Shown piece after piece: positions 10,376-19,290 of a stretch of 29,658 nucleotides of DNA (position 1 is its first letter; each line of letters begins with the position of its first letter). The notes under the pieces were generated by a model. It was not told the origin of the DNA, ran no database searches, and saw nothing but the letters and a program-made list of their open reading frames with translations. The translations under genes were made by a program, and so were the position numbers. Origin of the DNA: Chara braunii (taxonomy: Eukaryota; Streptophyta; Charophyceae; Charales; Characeae); assembly GCA_003427395.1 (NCBI GenBank), contig BFEA01000186.1, forward strand, positions 1,155,088-1,184,745, read 5' to 3'.

Positions 10376-10750
10376 CGGCCTGGTTACCCGTGGTAGATCT
10401 TCGTGCTCTAAAGATTAGGAATGCCACGCAAGGATTTAATGAGGGCTTAGGGCTTAAAGGGCGTCAGGGACGGACAGGGAAACAATGAAAAGGGGGGCTG
10501 CCGAACAGGGCTGGGTTAATAGATAAGAGGGGCTCTTAGATGGGTTGGGTGTTACTAGCAGCTCCATGGGACAATCAGAGCCCCGGGTAGTTAACAGAAA
10601 TGACCACAGCCACAGCTAAATGGGATGCTGGACCCGGTTTTCAGCAGGTGCCACTTCCCATCACTAGATGGAGCAGCCCAATAGATAAGCCCTCACTTTG
10701 GACAGTTCTCTTACCACTGCCGGGACGGAGGAAAAGAAAAACAATAGTCC
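10376..10750. other. No gene; one short dispersed repeat
   Basis: Nothing coding is recognisable. The piece at about 10621-10685 (gctggacccggtttt, then cacttcccatcac and gatggagc) resembles 13118-13172, where the same words frame the hairpin gctggg-cccggtt-cccagc. Neither copy matches an RNA family I know. Confidence 0.5.
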
Positions 10751-11032
10751 GCTAGGCTACCAGCCGGGCCGCCCGGGTCACCCTATTTTCCCGGGCGGCC
10801 CGGCCATGCAAGGACTAGGGAAGGTCCCAGCCAAAAAAATAAAAAATAAAAATCCAAAAGATCCGGAAAAAACTATGTTATGCAGAAAATAAACTGAACA
10901 ACTTTTGGCTCAGGGTCACATTGAAATTCTTTACCAAATTTAAAATAAAAATTTTAATTAAAAATATTTTTTATTTTTTCATTATTTTTGGCCCGGCCAG
11001 GCAAGTGGACCCAGGCCACTCTGGTAGCCTAG
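10751..11032. mobile_element. Candidate small inverted-repeat element with an internal GC-rich hairpin
   Basis: The ends ctaggctaccag (about 10752-10763) and ctggtagcctag (about 11020-11031) are inverted copies. The word atagtc lies just outside both ends, two bases away on the left. Near the left end is a perfect 15 bp inverted repeat (10763-10777 with 10790-10804, gccgggccgcccggg, 12 base loop). The middle is AT-rich. The TIR is short and the duplication imperfect, so this is only a candidate MITE. Confidence 0.4.
10859..10940. repeat. Dispersed repeat family, copy 1 of 3
   Basis: This copy contains ccggaaaaaactatgtta, gcagaaaataaactgaacaa and cttttggctcagggtcaca. It matches 15279-15375 and 16565-16660. 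All three copies are preceded by A-rich runs and followed by an A/T-rich tract containing ataaaaa words. It has no coding capacity and belongs to no family I recognise. Confidence 0.7.
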
Positions 11033-11089
11033 ATAGTCAGAGAATAAAACCTCTACAACCATTTGAATAAAGATAAATAAACTAAAATC

Positions 11090-11258
11090 CGACATGATGA
11101 CTGACAGGAACCGGCAAGACGGTTCGGTGATCATGCCTGCTGTGAGGCATGTGTATTCGTGACTGTTCTGGTGATAAGACACTGCCATGTGTCACTTCAA
11201 TAATGCTTGCACAGGGTACAATTCGGCCCAGGACCCGAAACGCTTCTTGCTAGGAGGG
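11090..11258. repeat. Diverged copy of the 9651-10375 repeat
   Basis: It shares gacatgatgactgacagg, ggcaagacggttc, gtgatcatg, catgtgtattcgtga and attcggcccagg with the tandem family upstream, at lower identity. It runs straight into the first 311 bp unit. Confidence 0.65.
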
Positions 11259-12179
11259 GTAAAAATAAAAATAAAAAAATCTTATGATACACAAAACTAT
11301 AACTGTAGGGATCAGGTTTGTCCTTAGGGGGCGGTCCCATATGGAGAGGGTTGGGATGGAGGTTGGGGGAACCACTGTTCTGGGGGGACTGGCTTTTGGT
11401 GGGAACTGCTCGTTCTTGAGGGAGTGGTGGTTTGCTAGGGGGCTTGTCCTGAGCTGGGGTCANTAAGGGGAACGGGTCGCCCCTTGACGGGGGCAGCTCA
11501 AGGACAGGAGGGAAGGTCTTTCTGATTAGAAATTAGGCCCAGGACCCGAAACGCTTCTTGCTAGGAGGGGAAAAAAAAAATAAAATCTTATGATACACAA
11601 AACTATAACTTTAGGGATCAGGTTTGTCCTTAGGGGGCCGTCCCATATGGAGAGGGTTGGGATGGAGGTTGGGGGAGCCACTGTTTTGGGGGACCTGGCT
11701 TTTGGTGGGAACTGCTCGTTCTTGAGGGAGTGGTGGCTCGCTAGGGGGCTTGTCCTGAGCTGGGGTCAATAAGGGGAACGGGTCGCCCCTTGACGGGGGC
11801 AGCTCAAGGACAGGAGGGAAGGTCTTTCTGATTAGAAATTAGGGCAAATTTGTTTCTCTGCACGATGGAGAGGTGCTGTCCTCTCTTTTCCCCTCTGCGT
11901 CGTGGAGAGAAGGGGTGGAGGGATGAGGTGGTTTTAGGGTTGTCCTCGAGGGACTTTTCCAAGATGGAGAGGGTTGGGGAGAGGGGTTGGGGGACCGTCG
12001 TTCTGCAGGGACAGGCTTTTGGTGGGAACTGCTTGTTTTTCAGGGAGCGGTGGTATGTTAGGGGGCTTGTCCTGAGTTGGGGTCATTGAGGAGAAGGGGG
12101 CTCCTCTCGACGGGGGCAGCTTAAGGATAGGCGGGTGAGGGATTTTGGTAAGAATGAGGGCAATGCTAATTCTCTTCAA
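11226..12179. repeat. Tandem repeat, about 311 bp unit, two near-identical copies and one diverged
   Basis: Copy 1 (11226-11536) and copy 2 (11537-11846) are almost identical; for example cccgaaacgcttcttgctag occurs at 11234 and 11545. A third, diverged copy follows to about 12179 (gagagggttgggg, gggaactgcttgtt, gggggcttgtcctgag, cgacgggggcagct). The same 60 codon frame opens in copies 1 and 2, but it is interrupted and changed in copy 3, so it is not supported as a gene. Base 11462 is N, and copy 2 has A there. Confidence 0.85.
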
Positions 12180-13200
12180 AGCGGAGAGGTGCGGTCTTCT
12201 CTTTTCCCCTCTGTGTTGTGGAGAGAGAGGGAGGGTAGTTTCAAAGATTTTCTTCTACTTCTTTAGGATTTCCTTTTTCCCAAGAGGTTAGAGTTTTCAA
12301 CAGGGGCCCCATGGGATGGCCAGGTGGAGCATCCTCTAGTTTTGGGGGATTTGTTTTGAAGTAGGGGGCAAGGGGCATGAAGTGATTCTTTGCAAGGACG
12401 GAGAGGGGGATGGAATAGGACTGCTTGATGGGTACCGGCTAGGGGGAACTCTTATCAGATGCGATTGGCGTTGGGTAGTTTAGGCTGTCTGATGGGTACA
12501 GGCTGATGAGGGTGAACTTGACGCGATTGGCGTTGGGTAGCGTTGGGAACTCTGACGGAGACTGGAATTCTTGTGGGGCCAAGGAATTTCAGGGTGATGA
12601 TGGTGATCGCCGCCTGCTAAAATGAGGTCCTCTGGATTTCTTCACAACGATGGAGTGGTGGAGGGCGGATGGGATTTGGATGGAGGAAGTAGGGTTGGAT
12701 GCGATTGGCGTCGAGTATCTCGGCGGGTACCGGCCACTGACCACTAACTCCACTTGGATCAGCTTGAGGTTCTTCCTTTCGATGACGGAGGCAGGACTGT
12801 TCTGGTAAAAATAAAAAAAAAGAGGTGAGTGGGAGAAGTAGATGGTGGGATATCAAGCGTCCTACTAGTGAGGGGGCTAGCTCCTAGGATGGAAATAGGG
12901 TACAGCAGCAGCGGAGATGGTGACTCTGCTGCAGTAAGTCTTGCCAGAGTGAGGTAAAAGAGGATTGATGGGGGGGTTCTGTGTCGCTTTCTGAATTTTG
13001 CCTATTTCTTAAGTTTGTCGTAGTAATTTTCTAAGTAGCTCAAATTTTTCTTAGCCAGAGCCAGATAATGGCCCCGGTATCTCAAACTTTCAAAATTCTA
13101 TGTAAATTTCCATATGGAACGCTGGGCCCGGTTCCCAGCATGTGCTGCTCCCCATGAATAGATTGGAGCCTTGTTCCCATCAAAAAAAAAAAAAAAAAGA
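12180..13200. other. No gene; short repeated words
   Basis: The word gcgattggcgt with neighbouring gatgggtac or cgggtaccgg recurs near 12460, 12520 and 12700, so part of this region is an old tandem array. A run of A at about 13182-13198 follows a 55 bp piece similar to 10621-10685. No coding frame has recognisable content. Confidence 0.5.
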
Positions 13201-13322
13201 ACTTTAGGGATGATCGGCCCCCGAAGACAACTATTTAAAGTGTCATACTTTTTCCTGTCCCTCGCGTTAACGCAGACCCGTTAGTGTCCGGTGATCTGTT
13301 GAGGTCCGCAAAAAAAAAAAAA

Positions 13323-13374
<52 letters not shown>

Positions 13375-13554
13375 CCCGAAACGCTTTTTGCCAGGAGGGG
13401 GGGGAGGGGGAATAAAAAAATAAGAAAATCTTCTGATACACAAACTATAACTTTAGGGATGAGTGGCCCCCGAAGACAACTATTTAAAGTGTCATACTTT
13501 TTCCTGTCCCTCGCGTTAACGCAGACCCGTTAGTGTCCGGTGATCTGCTGTGGT
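13201..13554. repeat. Direct repeat, two copies about 249 bp apart
   Basis: From actttagggatga the sequence runs through cccccgaagacaactattta, cctgtccctcgcgttaacgc and gttagtgtccggtgatct at 13201-13310, and again at 13450-13554, nearly identical. Both copies run directly into simple repeats. Between them lie cccgaaacgctttttgccag and aactataactttagggat, which also occur in the 311 bp family at 11226-11846, so the families are related. Confidence 0.85.
13325..13371. repeat. (GA)n microsatellite, 47 bp
   Basis: This is a pure GA run immediately after the first copy of the 13201 repeat and a 13 base A run. Ser-Leu frames on the opposite strand are artefacts of the repeat. Confidence 0.98.
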
Positions 13555-13555
13555 C

Positions 13556-13557
13556 CA

Positions 13558-13627
<70 letters not shown>
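13556..13627. repeat. Compound (CA)n(GA)n microsatellite
   Basis: Ten CA units (13556-13575) pass directly into about 26 AG units (to 13627). They occupy the same position after the second copy of the 13201 repeat that (GA)n occupies after the first, so the microsatellite was probably duplicated with the unit and then diverged. Confidence 0.98.
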
Positions 13628-13629
<2 letters not shown>

Positions 13630-13769
13630 CTGTCTTCATCCGCATTTTCTTTTTTTTCTTCCTCTTCTTCTTCCACCTCTTCCTGTTATTCATTTCACTT
13701 TTGTTTATCAAAAAAAAAAGTTTCAGCCAGTTAGTTCGGGGACTTTTGCGCCTGGAACTTTCTCGACCA

Positions 13770-14273
13770 GCGCACAATGGCGGACGGTGGGAACAGCAGC
13801 AGCAGCACCGCGGGGCGGCCGGGCAGGTCGGTGGCACCGTCCCCGCACAGGATGTTCCAGGTGGCACCCTTGTTCCGTCCTTGGCATCGGGCATGCCGCC
13901 AGTGCAGGCGGGTGTTGGTTCGCAGACCGGTAGTGGTGGATGGAGCTCGGACCCTGTTGCCCCCGATCAGCGAAATGGGGGTTGGGGATTGGACCCAACT
14001 CACAGTCTGCAAAGATGGGATGCGATTGCGGCCACGTACGGCCAGGTGGATTCCTGGTCCGATCCCCCTCCCGCCAATTGATACCTCATGTCAGCACCCA
14101 CGAGTGACGACGAGGCAGGGAGCGACAACGAAAACAAAGGCATCAACGGTGACAACTAGGAGCATCTCCCGCATCTGGCTCGTGTGCAGTTCGTGATCGA
14201 CGACATTCACATTTGTGGCACGTGCCCCCCTTCAATGCGTGTGAATGCCTACCTGCCCATTATTTTTTCGTAA
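13770..14273 (+). pseudogene. Unrecognised decayed coding-like stretch, Gly/Pro/Ser-rich then acidic
   Basis: One frame reads through Gly-, Gln- and Pro-rich text (GRWEQQQQHRGAAG, SLQRWDAIAATYGQ) to a TGA at 14079-14081. It then continues as acidic text (SAPTSDDEAGSDNENKG) to a TAG, and again (EHLPHLARVQFVIDDI) to a TAA at 14271-14273. Three segments in one frame with biased but protein-like composition suggest a former coding exon. A second frame from an ATG at 13777 in good initiation context (A at -3, G at +4) gives 139 Arg-rich codons, and I cannot exclude it. A splice acceptor-like ttattttttacag lies downstream near 14350. I do not recognise the protein. Confidence 0.35.
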
Positions 14274-14471
14274 ATCGTTTTTTTACCCGTGCGAGCACCT
14301 TTGTCATGGTCTGGTTTTATAGTATGCGCTTCCCCCCCACCCCACCCATTATTTTTTACAGTTTTGTTGTCTTGGCAGCCAGTGTCGACGATGGGTCGAT
14401 TGATGGAAGAGGTGCCATTCTGGCCCATTCACGCAGGCGGTGCTAGTCTAGATTGTCCATGCACACGAAGT

Positions 14472-14504
<33 letters not shown>

Positions 14505-14512
14505 CGTCGACC
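14472..14512. repeat. Homopolymer run of 41 G
   Basis: Forty-one consecutive G bases lie within otherwise ordinary sequence. Runs this long are rare in assembled genomes, and the length is likely to be unreliable. Confidence 0.97.
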
Positions 14513-15178
14513 AAGTGTCATGGAATGGTGGTCATCGTGTAAGGCATGTGATGCATTCTTTGTATGTTTGATGGTCAACATGCGTGATTCAACTTGAGAC
14601 GACTATCGTTCCCATTTCTTATCCACATGTTTTCCATTTCATGTCGTCTTTTTTTGTGTTTTCCGTTTACGAGTGTGTTTTCTTTTATTCATTTTGTGTT
14701 CGGCTACACAGTCGAACCATGTTTTTTCCGCCCCCTCAACTACGGGGTTGCATGCATGTGATGACAAACTCCAATGGTGACGACATATTGTCGCATAGGG
14801 AGATGCCGATGACGGATCACTAGCATATAAAACGAACTGTATACTACATCCAAAAACAAAAAAAAAAACACAATAATCCTTTGGACCGTAGATGAGGGCG
14901 TGCGATATCACCAGAATGCAATTGGAGTGCTTGACGTGATCTGACCCTGCAAGGACAAGATAACGAAGAAAAAAATAAAATTGTACCATCCCCCGAACAT
15001 CCTACATACTGCATTGCGCTGTTTGACTATATATATATGTATTAATTCACTCATTCACTTTTATTTGTTAATTGATTGAATTAGAATAGCATTGAATATA
15101 AAGAATAATTCATAAAATTTCATAAAATATATGAATCATTCTGCATTCTTTCATTCAAAAAAACCCAGGTTACCTGAT
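14513..15178. other. No gene; AT-rich spacer
   Basis: The composition drifts to strongly AT-rich near 15010-15150. Short frames are open on both strands but carry no recognisable domain. Confidence 0.5.
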
Positions 15179-15470
15179 CGGACGTTCGGGACCCCCCTGA
15201 CCGTCTGGGGTTGTTTGGTTGGACATTCTCCCCTGGCAGTCTGTCCGAGCCTGAACGCCAAGAAAAAAAAAAAAAAAAAATCCGAAAAAAAACTATGTTA
15301 TGCAGAAAAATAAATTGAACAACTTTTGCGTTGGGATGACATCGAGATTCGTTATCAATTGGAAAATAAAAAAGACACCCCCAATTTGTTTTTCTTTTTT
15401 TCGTGCTTTTAACTGCTAAAAATGAAGTTGTCCGGTCCCGGACGTTCGGGACCCCCCTGACTGTCCGGCC
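15179..15470. repeat. Direct repeat pair flanking dispersed repeat copy 2
   Basis: The word cggacgttcgggacccccct followed by ga(c/t)cgtc is present at about 15180-15210 and again at about 15438-15468. Between them, at 15279-15375, lies the second copy of the dispersed family (aactatgttatgcagaaaaa, gaacaacttttgcg), preceded by a long A run. Confidence 0.65.
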
Positions 15471-15567
15471 AGGACGTCCTGCTATCGGACTAAATTCTGC
15501 TAATTAAATAAATTAAAAACGTTTATGTAAATTCGACTGGATTGGATGTCAACCTGCTCAACCATTA

Positions 15568-15982
15568 GGGCCTCGCCACACCAATGTCGAAACTCGAGTT
15601 TTCGACATTTTTTCTTCGCCACACAGACTGTCGAAGAAAAAATGTCGAAAAATTTTCGACAATGGTCAGAAAGATGGTTTCGACATGGGTGTCGAACGGC
15701 CCGCCTGCAGCGGGTCCAGTTTCGACATCAGCGGGTTCAGTTTCGACATCACGGAGACGAGGTGTTGAAGGATGTGCTGATTTCGACATCTATGCCTCAA
15801 GATCCCGTGTCTTCTTCTTCTTTTTTTTTGTTTTCTTCTTCTTTTTTTTTGTTTTTCTTCCCTTGTCTAGAAACGAAACTGCGGTGTGGCGAAGGCGGCC
15901 ATTTTGTCGAAACGGTGAATGTCGAAAGTGGTCTGACAGTTGTTGAAAATTTCACTGTTTCGACATTGGTGTGGCGAGGCCC
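15568..15982. mobile_element. MITE-1: Tourist/PIF-Harbinger-like, 415 bp, perfect 26 bp TIRs
   Basis: The left end (15568-15593, starting gggcctcgccacaccaatgt) and right end (15957-15982) are perfect 26 bp inverted repeats. TTA flanks both sides (15565-15567 and 15983-15985). A three-base TTA/TWA duplication with TIRs starting GGG is the hallmark of PIF/Harbinger MITEs. The interior holds about ten copies of tttcgacat or its complement, including a 21 bp tandem pair at 15709-15750 (agcgggtccagtttcgacat, with one change in copy two). It encodes no transposase, so it would have to move by a protein made elsewhere. Confidence 0.92.
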
Positions 15983-15989
15983 TTAGTGA

Positions 15990-16240
15990 TAGTATGACTG
16001 TGATCAATATATCCAGATCAGCTACTTGTGCTAAAATAGTAGAGAGTGTATTAGCATGAAAAGAACGAGTAAAAGCACAAATTTGTTGAGACAAAAAGAG
16101 TAGCTGTTATTTTGTAAATAAGATATCAAATTTGTCGCTTTGATTTTTAGAAATTTTTCTAAGTGTGTTTTTGACATACATTGGATTTGCAAGCATTTGT
16201 ATAAATTTCTTATTAGAAGAGATTCCCAAGAAAAAGGTAA
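15990..16240 (-). pseudogene. Unrecognised coding-like stretch with a single stop
   Basis: On the minus strand one frame reads about 80 codons with one TAA. It includes MLANPMYVKNTLRKISKNQ before the stop and QQICAFTRSFHANTLSTILA after it. The composition is unlike the surrounding low-complexity sequence and looks like a single former exon. It abuts the right end of MITE-1, and the frame might once have continued across that insertion site. No family is recognised with confidence. Confidence 0.3.
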
Positions 16241-16378
16241 AAGGATTTGTTTTCTAGGTTGTTTTTTTGGGCGCGTGGGCACCCAACTTGTGGCCGGATA
16301 CACGACCGGGCATGACCCCCGGGTAGGGTTTCGGGCAGCCCAGCGCCAAAAAAAAAACAAAACAAAAAACACGTGTAT

Positions 16379-16558
16379 CGTGTGTATGTAGCAATTGGTT
16401 AGAAGCGTTCGACCATAGCACAATTAGTGAAAATTCTTTCAGAAGCGGGTGCTTTAGAATATTCTATTATTGTGGCAGCCACTGCATCAGATCCTGCTCT
16501 TCAATTTCTTGCTCCTTATGCTATGGGAGAAATTTTCTGAGACAATGGAATGCACGCA
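16379..16558 (+). pseudogene. atp1: Nuclear fragment of mitochondrial atp1 (ATP synthase F1 alpha subunit)
   Basis: One frame reads VYVAIG, stop, [20 protein letters not shown], then [25 protein letters not shown], stop, DNGMHA. This is the highly conserved nucleotide-binding part of the F1 alpha subunit, and the ending matches the mitochondrial rather than the plastid version. About 59 codons remain of a protein of roughly 500. The stops are TAG (16400-16402), where the family has Gln, and TGA (16538-16540), where it has Arg; each is one C-to-T change. Compared with the family, one codon is missing in the Asp-Pro-Ala segment and three after Ala-Pro-Tyr, all in frame. It sits among repeats, so I read it as a NUMT. 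C-to-U editing cannot explain these stops, but reverse (U-to-C) editing could. Confidence 0.85.
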
Positions 16559-16564
16559 AAGTCA

Positions 16565-16660
16565 AAAAAATCCAGAAAAAAATATGTTGTGTAGAATTGC
16601 AATACAAACAACTTTTGGCTGAGAATCACATCAGAATTCCTCACTGAATCGAAGATAAAA
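16565..16660. repeat. Dispersed repeat family, copy 3 of 3
   Basis: It contains aaatatgttgtgtagaa, caacttttggctgag and atcacatcagaattcc. It starts directly at the end of the atp1 fragment. Confidence 0.6.
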
Positions 16661-16711
16661 AAGAAAATAACAAAATCACACTGAAGGACCCCTTTTAACC
16701 CCCCTTAGCCT

Positions 16712-16881
16712 CTTTAAAAACAATTTATACCCCCCTTCCCCCTCCTTGACAGCCTACTGTCAAAAAATGAAAAGAGCCCGGATTTGGTCGCCCATCACAC
16801 GGCCCCTTTAAAAACAATTTATACCCCCCTTCCCCCCCCTTGACAGCCTACTCTAAAAAAATAAAAACAGCCCGGATTTGG
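16712..16881. repeat. Two 76 bp direct repeats, period 94
   Basis: Copies at 16712-16787 and 16806-16881 start ctttaaaaacaatttatacc and end cccggatttgg. They differ mainly in the length of the C run and in the A-rich part. Confidence 0.85.
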
Positions 16882-17305
16882 GGTCCTTTGGGAGAGCGTA
16901 GAAAGGCAAAATATATATAGGCCGTCACGCCCGGGTGCCCGGCCGGGCATGAAAATCTTCCTAGCTTGTTTTACATCTTGGTTATATTTATTTCAATTTA
17001 AACTTTATCTTTCATTCTTGTAAATAATAAATAGAAATAGTGAACCCGGGCAAGAGCTGTGGTCTTCGGCCTACACTGAGGGGAATATGAAACAAACTCA
17101 ATTTGTAGTAGATTATCAAGTTCGGTCTGCCTTGTAAAAGGTAGTAGCTAGCAAACCAATAACTTCACCCACTCAGCCATATGACACACGTCACGATTGA
17201 CGTTGGTTGGAACCCAACCCGACGTCACGCAGTCAAAGACACGTGTCAGCAACCAAACAGACAAATGAGATCATTAAAAAAAAAGTGAACAATTAAAACC
17301 CTATC

Positions 17306-17470
17306 TATGCCGGACCGGACCCCGGGCCGAATTTGGACCTCGGAACCTGGACCTAATCTGGACCTCGGAACCCGGACCTCTCGGGCCCTTCCGGACTTCT
17401 GGAATACCGGAATTCTCCGGAGGACCGGACCTGTCCGGATCCCCTTTTCGGATGCCTGTCCGGATACCAC
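17306..17470. repeat. CCGG/CGGACC-rich block with a 24 bp tandem pair
   Basis: The words cggacc, ccgg and tccgga recur about every ten bases on both strands. The clearest tandem pair is tttggacctcggaacctgga followed by tctggacctcggaacccgga (about 17331-17380). The frames here (Arg/Pro/Gly) follow the repeat and are not genes. Confidence 0.6.
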
Positions 17471-17734
17471 ATATTTTCTAGAAAAAGAAAACAAAAACAA
17501 AAACGTGTACATGCAAAATTACCTCGGGGTGTGTGTAGGATGAGCAAAGTCGGAAGGAATCTTCAGCCAGAACGTGAAAATGTACACTGCCATACTTTTT
17601 TTTCTTTTTTTTTTCATGTGTGAATCAACTGAGCAACCTGCCAACTGAGCAGCCTGCCAATGTGCAAAATGATAAGGAATCTTCCTCACTAGCTCTAGAC
17701 TCTAGAAAAGCTAAAGTTGCTCCGTCACTTTCCC

Positions 17735-18340
17735 AGAAAAGACCCGAAACCATCGAGCACATTCTTCTTCAATTCCCCGGAGCAGTATGGCTTTGGAGAT
17801 GGTGGGACAGAATCTGGGACCAGCTGGAAACGCTAACCTCATGGCCGTGGGACTGGAAAGTCCTGCTCTGCGAAACATTGACCGTCAACGGTGTGGATGA
17901 GTTTACCGGGAATATATTTAAACTAGGGTGCAGGGCGGTGCTTTGGGCCCTTTGGCGACGCCGATGTACGAGTAAGACTAGAAGGGCCAGAATTCACGGA
18001 CAGCATCCAACAACAGATCCAGACAGAAATAAAGGCGAAATGGGAATTAGTCAAAACACAGATACTCACACTGTCTTCAAAACATGACATCCAACAAAAG
18101 CTTCGGANGTTCTGCTCGGGCTGGCTGGGAGGAGACAAAGGGGGACGGATTGGGAGAGTGGAATGGGAAGGTGGGCATAAAGCTGGGGAGGGATTTGTCA
18201 GGGATTATCGACTGATCTTCAATGATTGGACCAGAATAGATCCCGCTATTCCGATGAAACCCGCTCAGGAGTTCCCCGACCTCTTCCCCCGCCCTTCAAA
18301 CAGTCTAGTGGACTTAGCATGGTTTGGGAGAAATGTATGA
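17735..18340 (+). pseudogene. LINE-B ORF2 C-terminal fragment (zf-RVT end and tail)
   Basis: The frame begins inside the zf-RVT domain (ETIEHILLQ, WLWRWWDRIWDQ), parallel to the same block in LINE-A at about 300-400. Near 17960 the reading shifts by one base. From 17966 the second frame reads VRVRLEGPEFTDSIQQQIQT, later FCSGWLGGDKGGRIG, and ends SLVDLAWFGRNV at a TGA (18338-18340). It therefore supplies the ORF2 C-terminus that is missing from LINE-A. Amino-acid agreement with LINE-A is only partial, so the two belong to different subfamilies. Base 18109 is N. The cysteine expected after ETIEHILLQ appears as Phe. Confidence 0.88.
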
Positions 18341-18381
18341 TTGCGTGGACTTAGCATGGTTTGGGAGGAACGCATGATCAT
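18308..18381. repeat. 37 bp tandem duplication at the LINE-B ORF2 stop
   Basis: The sequence gtggacttagcatggtttgg plus the following 17 bases is repeated at 18345-18381 with a few changes. It spans the ORF2 stop codon, so the copy after the stop sits in the 3' untranslated region. Confidence 0.85.
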
Positions 18382-18766
18382 ATACAACAGATTGTAGTAG
18401 TACCTGATGTGTGTTCTGTGAATCAATGTATAGAGATGTATAGGCAAGCAACTCCAGCGCTTACAGTCAGATCAGACAGCAGTGTAGCTGCCAGGAGTGA
18501 GCTAGCCGAACCATCGTATACAAGTCTATCGTACAGCCTGGTTCTCAACAGTCAGAATTTAAGTCGAGCAGGCTAACTTAGGCAGGGGTGAGGGGTGGTA
18601 TATCCTTCCCTAGGGAAGTAATCAATGCCGTCCACTCGGACCTCTCAACCAGAATGGGGAGGAGTGTGTGTGGGTTTGTTGTACTCAGTTTTGACTTGCC
18701 GGGGGAATAGGAACCGGACTGTCGCTCCCCAGAATGGCAGGAGCCAGAACCGAGAGGTTCTGACAT

Positions 18767-18801
<35 letters not shown>

Positions 18802-19290
18802 AGTTGCTCCGTCACTTTTTGAGTTCGGCCATTTCACTACAGGACAGCGCCAGCCTGGGTTGTCCGTCCAGGCTCAAGGCCCACTCTAGGAAAACCAAGG
18901 CGTTTCAAGGGTCCTCCGAACCTTCCTTTAAAAAACCGCCCTTGCAGGCTGGTACTCTAGATCCATCTAGAGAAAAGGACAGACCAGCTCTGACAGGTCA
19001 AGAAATGGAGTGACCTTATCGAGTAAGTGGAGCGATGACGACTCTATTAGTTCTCTAGAGTCGTTCTGACAGCTCTAGAACAGGTTTTCGAGCGCCCATT
19101 TCTTGAGTAAGTGCAGCCATGTCGCACTCAAGAAAGCTCGAGTCTAGAGTAGTGCAGTGAGGCCCTTTAGGACTTTTCGTGACTCTGACAGCTCTAGAAC
19201 GACTCTTGAAAATTTTCATGAGTCTAGAGTAGTGCAGCGAGGCCCTAACTCTATTTTTTTTGTAGAGTCTAGAGTAGTGGAGCGAGACCC

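Larger units (their letters stand above)
17732..18800 (+). mobile_element. LINE-B: 5'-truncated L1-type LINE with poly(A) and 18 bp target duplication
   Basis: The 18 bp word aagttgctccgtcacttt occurs at 17714-17731 and again at 18801-18818. Between them are the last part of an L1 ORF2, a 3' untranslated region and a run of 32 A (18768-18799). This is a textbook 5'-truncated target-primed insertion. The exact duplication and long A-tail suggest it is younger than LINE-A, although the coding part already has a frameshift. It has inserted inside MITE-2. Confidence 0.95.
17676..19245. mobile_element. MITE-2, interrupted by LINE-B
   Basis: The right end reads gagtctagagtagtgcagcg and then aggccc. 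Its complement resembles the left end at 17676-17702 (cactagctctagactc). TAA flanks both sides (17673-17675 and 19246-19248). The interior is full of tctaga, agctctagaac and gagtcta words, and a second right-end-like copy lies at about 19139-19166 and a third at 19265-19290. Removing the LINE-B insert and one duplication leaves about 483 bp. The right end is convincing; the left TIR is imperfect. Confidence 0.55.

Noticed and set aside
11284-11772. Identical 60-codon frames in two tandem units
   Set aside because: The similarity is explained by DNA duplication; the frame is lost in the third copy and has no domain.
12500-12530. ctgatgag resembling a hammerhead ribozyme core
   Set aside because: The conserved GAAA segment and a cleavage-site context are absent at the expected distances.
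13533-13734. Frames with His-Thr, Arg-Glu or Ser-Leu repeats
   Set aside because: They are translations of the CA/GA microsatellite.
15990-16240. Faint resemblance of the minus-strand frame to the core of MutS-type mismatch repair proteins
   Set aside because: The spacing between the resembling parts is too short and no nucleotide-binding motif is present.
16680-16881. CRISPR-like direct repeats
   Set aside because: There are only two copies, long and imperfect, in a eukaryotic repeat context.
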